Shown: piece after piece, positions 60,376-64,000 of the stretch | How positions within the stretch are numbered: the first letter of the stretch is position 1 | Layout: each line of letters opens with the position of its first letter | Source of the DNA: Pseudomonadota bacterium | Lineage (GTDB): Bacteria; Pseudomonadota; Alphaproteobacteria; SP197 | Assembly: GCA_039028155.1 (NCBI GenBank) | Contig: JBCCIS010000016.1 | Location: 25,491-89,490, forward strand | DNA length: 64,000 bases | Reading direction: 5' to 3' | The notes under the pieces: generated by a model | Told to the model about the DNA's origin: nothing | Database searches by the model: none | Seen by the model: the letters and a program-made list of their open reading frames with translations, nothing else | Translations under genes and position numbers: made by a program

Positions 60376-61041
60376 TCACGTGTTGGGCGCCGTCTTCCCT
60401 TGTTGGGCCCAGGCGGACTGGAGCAACAAGCCCAGATTGATGCCCATGATCAGCTGTAACGCGGCGAGTAGTTCCTTTTTGTTTTTCAAGAAGTTGCGCA
60501 GCTCGCCCCTGTGCCAGGATACCTGTCGCACCGGCTCCGACGCGATGATGGTGACCGGGGCGATCTGATCGATCATGAACGAAACATCGCCGACAAATTG
60601 ACCTTCTAGAAGTTCGCCGACCTGCTGACCGTTCTGATGAACCGCGGCCTTGCCGGAGACGATGATACTGAGGCGTTGCAGCGACTCACCTTCCCGCACC
60701 AGGACGTCGCCGGCTGCCTTGTCTTCCCAGCGCGCGAGCTTGAGCAGTTTAAGCATTTCGCGCGGTGTTAACGTCCTGAACACCAGGCGGTACAGCCGTT
60801 GCTCTTCGTCGGTGAGTTTGACCGGCCGACGCTCCAATATCAGGAGAGTTACCCAAAAAAGGTTGAGCGCGATAAAGCCGATGCCCCAGTAGATCGGCAC
60901 CATCAGGGGCGTCGGCTGCAGATAGTAGTAGGGGAGTAGCAGGATGCCCCCGAGCACCGCGAAGATCCGCAACCACAAGACGTCGCGCACCGAATAGGAG
61001 ATGACGTAGGTAACGTTTGCCAGATCCACCAGGATATTCAT
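60376..61041 (-). CDS. Popeye-like membrane protein with cyclic-nucleotide-binding domain
   Basis: The 221-residue protein has three N-terminal membrane helices (about 20-75) and then a cyclic-nucleotide-binding-type beta roll (AGDVLVREGESLQRLSIIVSG near 116-136, LEGQFVGDVSFMIDQIAPV near 149-167). This is the plan of Popeye-domain proteins. It may read out cyclic nucleotides made by the cyclase at 9.3 kb, which is an inference across the window. AGGGGG precedes the ATG at 61041. It lies 35 bases after the M24 gene. Confidence 0.8.
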   Translation of the reverse strand: MNILVDLANVTYVISYSVRDVLWLRIFAVLGGILLLPYYYLQPTPLMVPIYWGIGFIALNLFWVTLLILERRPVKLTDEEQRLYRLVFRTLTPREMLKLLKLARWEDKAAGDVLVREGESLQRLSIIVSGKAAVHQNGQQVGELLEGQFVGDVSFMIDQIAPVTIIASEPVRQVSWHRGELRNFLKNKKELLAALQLIMGINLGLLLQSAWAQQGKTAPNT

Positions 61042-61076
61042 CGCTGCCCCCTGAAGTGCGCGAGGTTTGGGAAGTC

Positions 61077-62282
61077 TCAGACCACCACCAGGTTGCGCGG
61101 TAATCTCGACAGCACCTCCAAACCGTCTTCGGTGACCAGGAAGGTCTCGATATAGGCCGCGCCCGAGCCGCCAGGCCAGTCTTCCCAGACGTCGAATTGG
61201 TTTTCCATGTTGAAGACCATGCCGGGCGCGAGCTCGTAGTCGGGGAAGTCCAGGCGCGGTTTTACCCAGTGGTTGCCGCACCAGTCAGGCGGCACCGCGA
61301 TACCGAGCGAATAGCCGCCGACGAACCAAACGTATGGTCTGAGGCCAACCTGGTCGGTGTAGTGGTCGGCGACGTCCTGGGCCTTCGACATCATGTCGCC
61401 GGTGGAAACGGCGGCCTGAATCGCGTCGATGCAGCCGGCGGACTTGTCCATCATGTCGGTCCAGCGCGGGTCCGGCTCGCCGAGCGAGAACGTGCGATTC
61501 AGATTGACGTGATAGCGGTGCAGGCAACCGCAGAAATCGACGAAGACGAGGTCGCCGTTCTTGATCGTGCGGTGCTGTGGTGGGCTGTGATGGGTGCCCG
61601 CGCGCGGTCCCGAGCCGATCATGCTGCGGATCCCGGGATAGCCACCGCCAGCCTTCATCATCGACGCCATGATGATGCCTTCCAGCTCCGTCTCCATAAC
61701 GCCCTCGGCGATCCCATCGCGCGCGGCGGCCATAGCGTCGTCGGCGATGGCGGACGCCTTGCGCACGACCTCGACCTCCAGCGGTGATTTGATGAAGCGC
61801 TGGTGCTCGACCAGGAAGGAGTGGTCCTCGACGGTCGCGCCGCCGGCCTCCAACGCCGCCTTGAACTGATCGGAGGTTGTGGCGTGTGGCGCATAGCCCC
61901 AGGGCTGGATGCCGATCTTCGCCTTGGCCAGTCCGCGCTCGGCGATGCCCGACGCGATGATCTCGATCGAGTTGTCCTCGCGGGTGATCAGGACGGCCTC
62001 GCGGATCTCCGGCGTGGTCGAGACGATCGTCGTGTGGCCGACGCCGTCAAAGAACACCGTGTCATCGCTGTCGGCGCGCACAAGCAGGCCGGTCAGGTTC
62101 TGCAGGTGGAACCAGATCATGTCATAGCCGGTGAGCCAGTTGAGGTCCGCGGGATTGGTCACATAGACCGCGTCAAGCCCGTGATCGGCCAGCGCTTGGC
62201 GCACCTTGGCGCGGCGCTGCGCATACTCCTCGGCCGGGAAAGGTTGTACCCAGTCAATTTGATCTCTCAAATAGGATTGCAT
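61077..62282 (-). CDS. M24-fold hydrolase lacking the metal ligands (DoeA/creatinase-like)
   Basis: The 401-residue protein has the pita-bread fold of M24 peptidases but its metal site is changed. The first Asp is present (VFVDFCG) but the second reads Asn (HVNLNRTF where D-x-x-R-T-F is expected). The GHGIG-like His is replaced (GGYSLGIAVPPDW). The two late Glu (NMENQF and AAYIETF) remain. A THHSPPQH segment near 225-232 has the His used by metal-free creatinase. It resembles ectoine hydrolase DoeA-like proteins, which act on C-N amide bonds. Substrate is open. It starts the minus-strand pair with the Popeye-like gene. Confidence 0.8.
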   Translation of the reverse strand: MQSYLRDQIDWVQPFPAEEYAQRRAKVRQALADHGLDAVYVTNPADLNWLTGYDMIWFHLQNLTGLLVRADSDDTVFFDGVGHTTIVSTTPEIREAVLITREDNSIEIIASGIAERGLAKAKIGIQPWGYAPHATTSDQFKAALEAGGATVEDHSFLVEHQRFIKSPLEVEVVRKASAIADDAMAAARDGIAEGVMETELEGIIMASMMKAGGGYPGIRSMIGSGPRAGTHHSPPQHRTIKNGDLVFVDFCGCLHRYHVNLNRTFSLGEPDPRWTDMMDKSAGCIDAIQAAVSTGDMMSKAQDVADHYTDQVGLRPYVWFVGGYSLGIAVPPDWCGNHWVKPRLDFPDYELAPGMVFNMENQFDVWEDWPGGSGAAYIETFLVTEDGLEVLSRLPRNLVVV

Positions 62283-62431
62283 TGGCGTCCTCCCGACATC
62301 ATATGGCTCACGCGGTTTGGTCTCAGTGGGACCAGTTAACCGGCAAAAACGCCGGCCTGCCAGCCTTGATCGCGGCTGTGTCGGGAAGACGTTTGATTGG
62401 CCAAAGGTGAGGGACAGGATGATGAAGCAGC

Positions 62432-63022
62432 ATGATCGATCTCGATCGCCCCTACCGCCGGGCCCAGCCTGACGACGCTTTTCCGCTTGCTCAACTGATC
62501 AACTACGCCGGCGAGGGCATGCCGGTCTATCTGTGGGAAGGCATGGCCGAGCCCGACGAAAATCCGTGGGATGTCGGCCAGCGCCGCGCGCGCCGGGAAG
62601 AGGGCAGTTTTTCCTATAAGAACGCCATCGTCGTCGAATATGGCGGCGATGTGGTTTCGAGCATGATTGGCTACCCCTTGGCCGATGAGCCCGAAGCCAT
62701 CAACTACGACACCATGCCCGCCATGTTCGTGCCGCTCCAGGAGCTCGAAAACATGGCGCCCGGGACCTGGTATGTGAACGTGCTCGCGACAAGCCCCGAG
62801 CACCGCAACCGGGGTCATGGTTCCGCATTGCTGGCACTTGCCGACAAGATTGCCGCCGAGCAAGGCAAGGCGGGCCTCAGCATCATCGTGACCGATGCCA
62901 ACAAGGCTGCGCGGCGGCTTTACGAAGCCAACGGCTATTGCGAAGCCGCGCGGCGCCCGATGGTGAAGGACGGCTGGAAGAACGACGCCGACAACTGGGT
63001 GCTGATGACGAAGTCGCTTTGA
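62432..63022 (+). CDS. GNAT family N-acetyltransferase
   Basis: The 196-residue protein has the GNAT acetyl-CoA-binding block NVLATSPEHRNRGHGSALLA near 113-132 and a final NKAARRLYEANGYCEAARRP near 151-170. It is a generic acetyltransferase. It starts at the ATG at 62432 behind GGGACAGGATG-type purine-rich sequence. Substrate is unknown. Confidence 0.85.
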   Translation: MIDLDRPYRRAQPDDAFPLAQLINYAGEGMPVYLWEGMAEPDENPWDVGQRRARREEGSFSYKNAIVVEYGGDVVSSMIGYPLADEPEAINYDTMPAMFVPLQELENMAPGTWYVNVLATSPEHRNRGHGSALLALADKIAAEQGKAGLSIIVTDANKAARRLYEANGYCEAARRPMVKDGWKNDADNWVLMTKSL

Positions 63023-63059
63023 GTATCGCGGGTGTCTATCCCCGGCGTAACACGACGGG

Positions 63060-63190
63060 GCCTCTATTCATGGATCCCGGGTTTGATGCGGGATGCGGCG
63101 GTGGTGTGGTGTTAAGGGTTGCACTCATCGATACCGCCCACACGTCGCGCCCCGGACCTGGTCCGGGGCCCATGAATACCGACGTCCGTC
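63060..63190. repeat. Palindromic repeat with TATTCATGG ends
   Basis: TATTCATGG at 63065-63073 pairs with CCATGAATA at 63170-63178. Inside, CCCCGGACC (63150-63158) pairs with GGTCCGGGG (63160-63168). It is a REP-like element in the convergent spacer of 181 bases, which has no gene that I can see. Confidence 0.65.
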
Positions 63191-63203
63191 GAACCGCCGC
63201 GCG

Positions 63204-64000
63204 TCACCGCAGCATATAGAGACGGTTCAGTTTCACCTCGCGCGCCGGTTCGGTTGTCGCGAGATCGCCGTCGACGAAGACGTCGAAGGTCTGGCTGTCG
63301 ACACGGATCTTCGGCAGGGCATCGTTCAACAGCATGTCCTGCTTTGTGAGCTTGCGCGTGCCGGAGATTGGCAACAGCGGTTTGGCGATGTCGAAGCGTC
63401 CGGCGATGTCGTCGTCCAGCGCCGACGCGTGCACGAAGGCCGCCGACAGCGCGTTGGGCGCCGAACCGACGCCGCCCCAGTTGGCGCGCATCAAGGTCGG
63501 CTCGAGCCCGCTTAACGCGCCCGCCGCGTCACCTGCAACACCCCAGACCTGCATGCCGGCCTTGACGACCTGCGAGGCTTTGACGCCGAAGAAGGCCGGG
63601 CTCCACATGACGAAGTCCGCCATTTTGCCGGGCTCCAGGCTGCCGACATGGTCGGCGATGCCGAACGTGATCGCCGGGTTGATGGTGATCTTGGCGAGAT
63701 AGCGCAGGATGCGCGCATTGTCCGCGTTGTCGAACGACTCTTCGGGCAACGGCCCGCATTCGTCGCGCATTTTCGACGCCTGCTTCCACAAGGACGTGAC
63801 GACTTCCATGGTGCGGCCCATGCCTTCGGCGTCGGAACCGAACATGCTGATCGCGCCGATGTCATGCAGCACGTCCTCGGCCGCCATGGTCTGCGGCCGC
63901 AACCGGCTGTCGGCGAACGCGACGTCTTCGGGCACGTTCGGCGACAGGCTGTGGCACAGCATCATCATGTCGAGATGCTCGTCGAGCGCGTTCAACGTGA
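63204..64000 (-). CDS. ureC: Urease subunit alpha, C-terminal part (runs off the window)
   Basis: About 265 residues of the catalytic alpha subunit are visible; the start lies beyond base 64000. Urease-specific segments are LDEHLDMMMLCHSLSPNVPED with the flap Cys and catalytic His (Cys319/His320 in Klebsiella numbering), TMAAEDVLHDIGA, GSDAEGMGR with the nickel-binding Asp360, and GKMADFVMWSPAFFGVK. The usual CHH reads CHS here, changing a residue next to the catalytic His. Urease hydrolyses urea to ammonia and CO2. Accessory genes are not in the window; the other subunits probably lie beyond the end. Confidence 0.9.
   Translation of the reverse strand, partial: TLNALDEHLDMMMLCHSLSPNVPEDVAFADSRLRPQTMAAEDVLHDIGAISMFGSDAEGMGRTMEVVTSLWKQASKMRDECGPLPEESFDNADNARILRYLAKITINPAITFGIADHVGSLEPGKMADFVMWSPAFFGVKASQVVKAGMQVWGVAGDAAGALSGLEPTLMRANWGGVGSAPNALSAAFVHASALDDDIAGRFDIAKPLLPISGTRKLTKQDMLLNDALPKIRVDSQTFDVFVDGDLATTEPAREVKLNRLYMLR

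Overview
This is a GC-rich (clearly above 60% by eye) chromosomal window from an alphaproteobacterium. Gene content and codon use suggest a Rhodospirillales-like relative. Supporting features are serine-cycle genes of the Methylobacterium type (sga-mtkA-mtkB), a conserved polyprenyl synthase / DUF2007 / TrmN6-like / S49 block, a glyQ-glyS-ppdK block, an AmmeMemoRadiSam cluster, and CTAGAGCGG-type and TATTCATGG-type intergenic palindromes. The taxonomic call is an inference; no rRNA is present.

Layout. 0-3.8 kb: end of an unknown gene, tRNA-Pro(CGG), a long-chain polyprenyl diphosphate synthase, then DUF2007, a TrmN6-like methyltransferase and an S49 peptidase. 3.8-7.5 kb: serine-glyoxylate aminotransferase plus both malate-CoA ligase subunits, behind a 319-bp leader with two perfect inverted repeats. 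7.5-13.4 kb: an agmatinase-like ureohydrolase divergent from a TetR regulator across a three-half-site operator, then a membrane class III nucleotidyl cyclase, and an alcohol dehydrogenase overlapping an enolase-superfamily enzyme. 13.4-19.9 kb: GltS, two paralogous Tat-type solute-binding proteins with no transporter, a fused hydrolase, an SDR and a GNAT. 20.1-22.1 kb: a two-gene EACC1 + membrane-anchored caspase operon, which looks like a conflict or cell-death module. 22.1-28.2 kb: glyQ, glyS, ppdK. 28.3-33.9 kb: YgfZ, three glycosyltransferases and an asparagine synthase (surface polysaccharide). 33.9-38.3 kb: Memo-AMMECR1 fusion, a metal-site-degenerate MBL protein, the radical SAM partner, and a decayed second copy of its 3' end. 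38.56-40.28 kb: a probable IS5-family element carrying an AT-richer methyltransferase passenger gene. 40.3-42.9 kb: a sulfotransferase, then a two-gene redox operon whose second gene is a UGSC selenoprotein read through an in-frame TGA with a SECIS-like hairpin. 43-53.7 kb: GNAT, S9 peptidase, tandem RidA proteins, a third orphan solute-binding protein, SDR, gamma-carbonic anhydrase-like protein, universal stress protein, PhyH dioxygenase, TPR protein, histone-deacetylase-like protein and an EamA transporter. 53.8-56.7 kb: a cobalamin riboswitch ahead of a small membrane ORF and a cluster A-I metal ABC transporter (probably cobalt). 56.8-59.2 kb: tungstate transporter TupBCA. 59.3-64 kb: proline iminopeptidase, a Popeye-like cyclic-nucleotide-binding membrane protein, an M24-fold hydrolase lacking metal ligands, a GNAT, and the C-terminal part of urease alpha running off the window.

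How it works together. Methylotrophic or C1 metabolism is suggested by the serine-cycle genes. Tungstate uptake would fit a tungsten formate dehydrogenase encoded elsewhere. Cobalt uptake under B12 control would fit cobalamin-dependent mutases of the ethylmalonyl-CoA pathway often paired with the serine cycle. These links are inferences. Nitrogen salvage is a second theme: ureohydrolase, urease, polyamine-type binding proteins and RidA. The items most worth a second look are the selenoprotein operon, the EACC1-caspase pair, the IS with a passenger gene, the riboswitch-metal transporter pairing, and the AmmeMemoRadiSam / dead-MBL operon.
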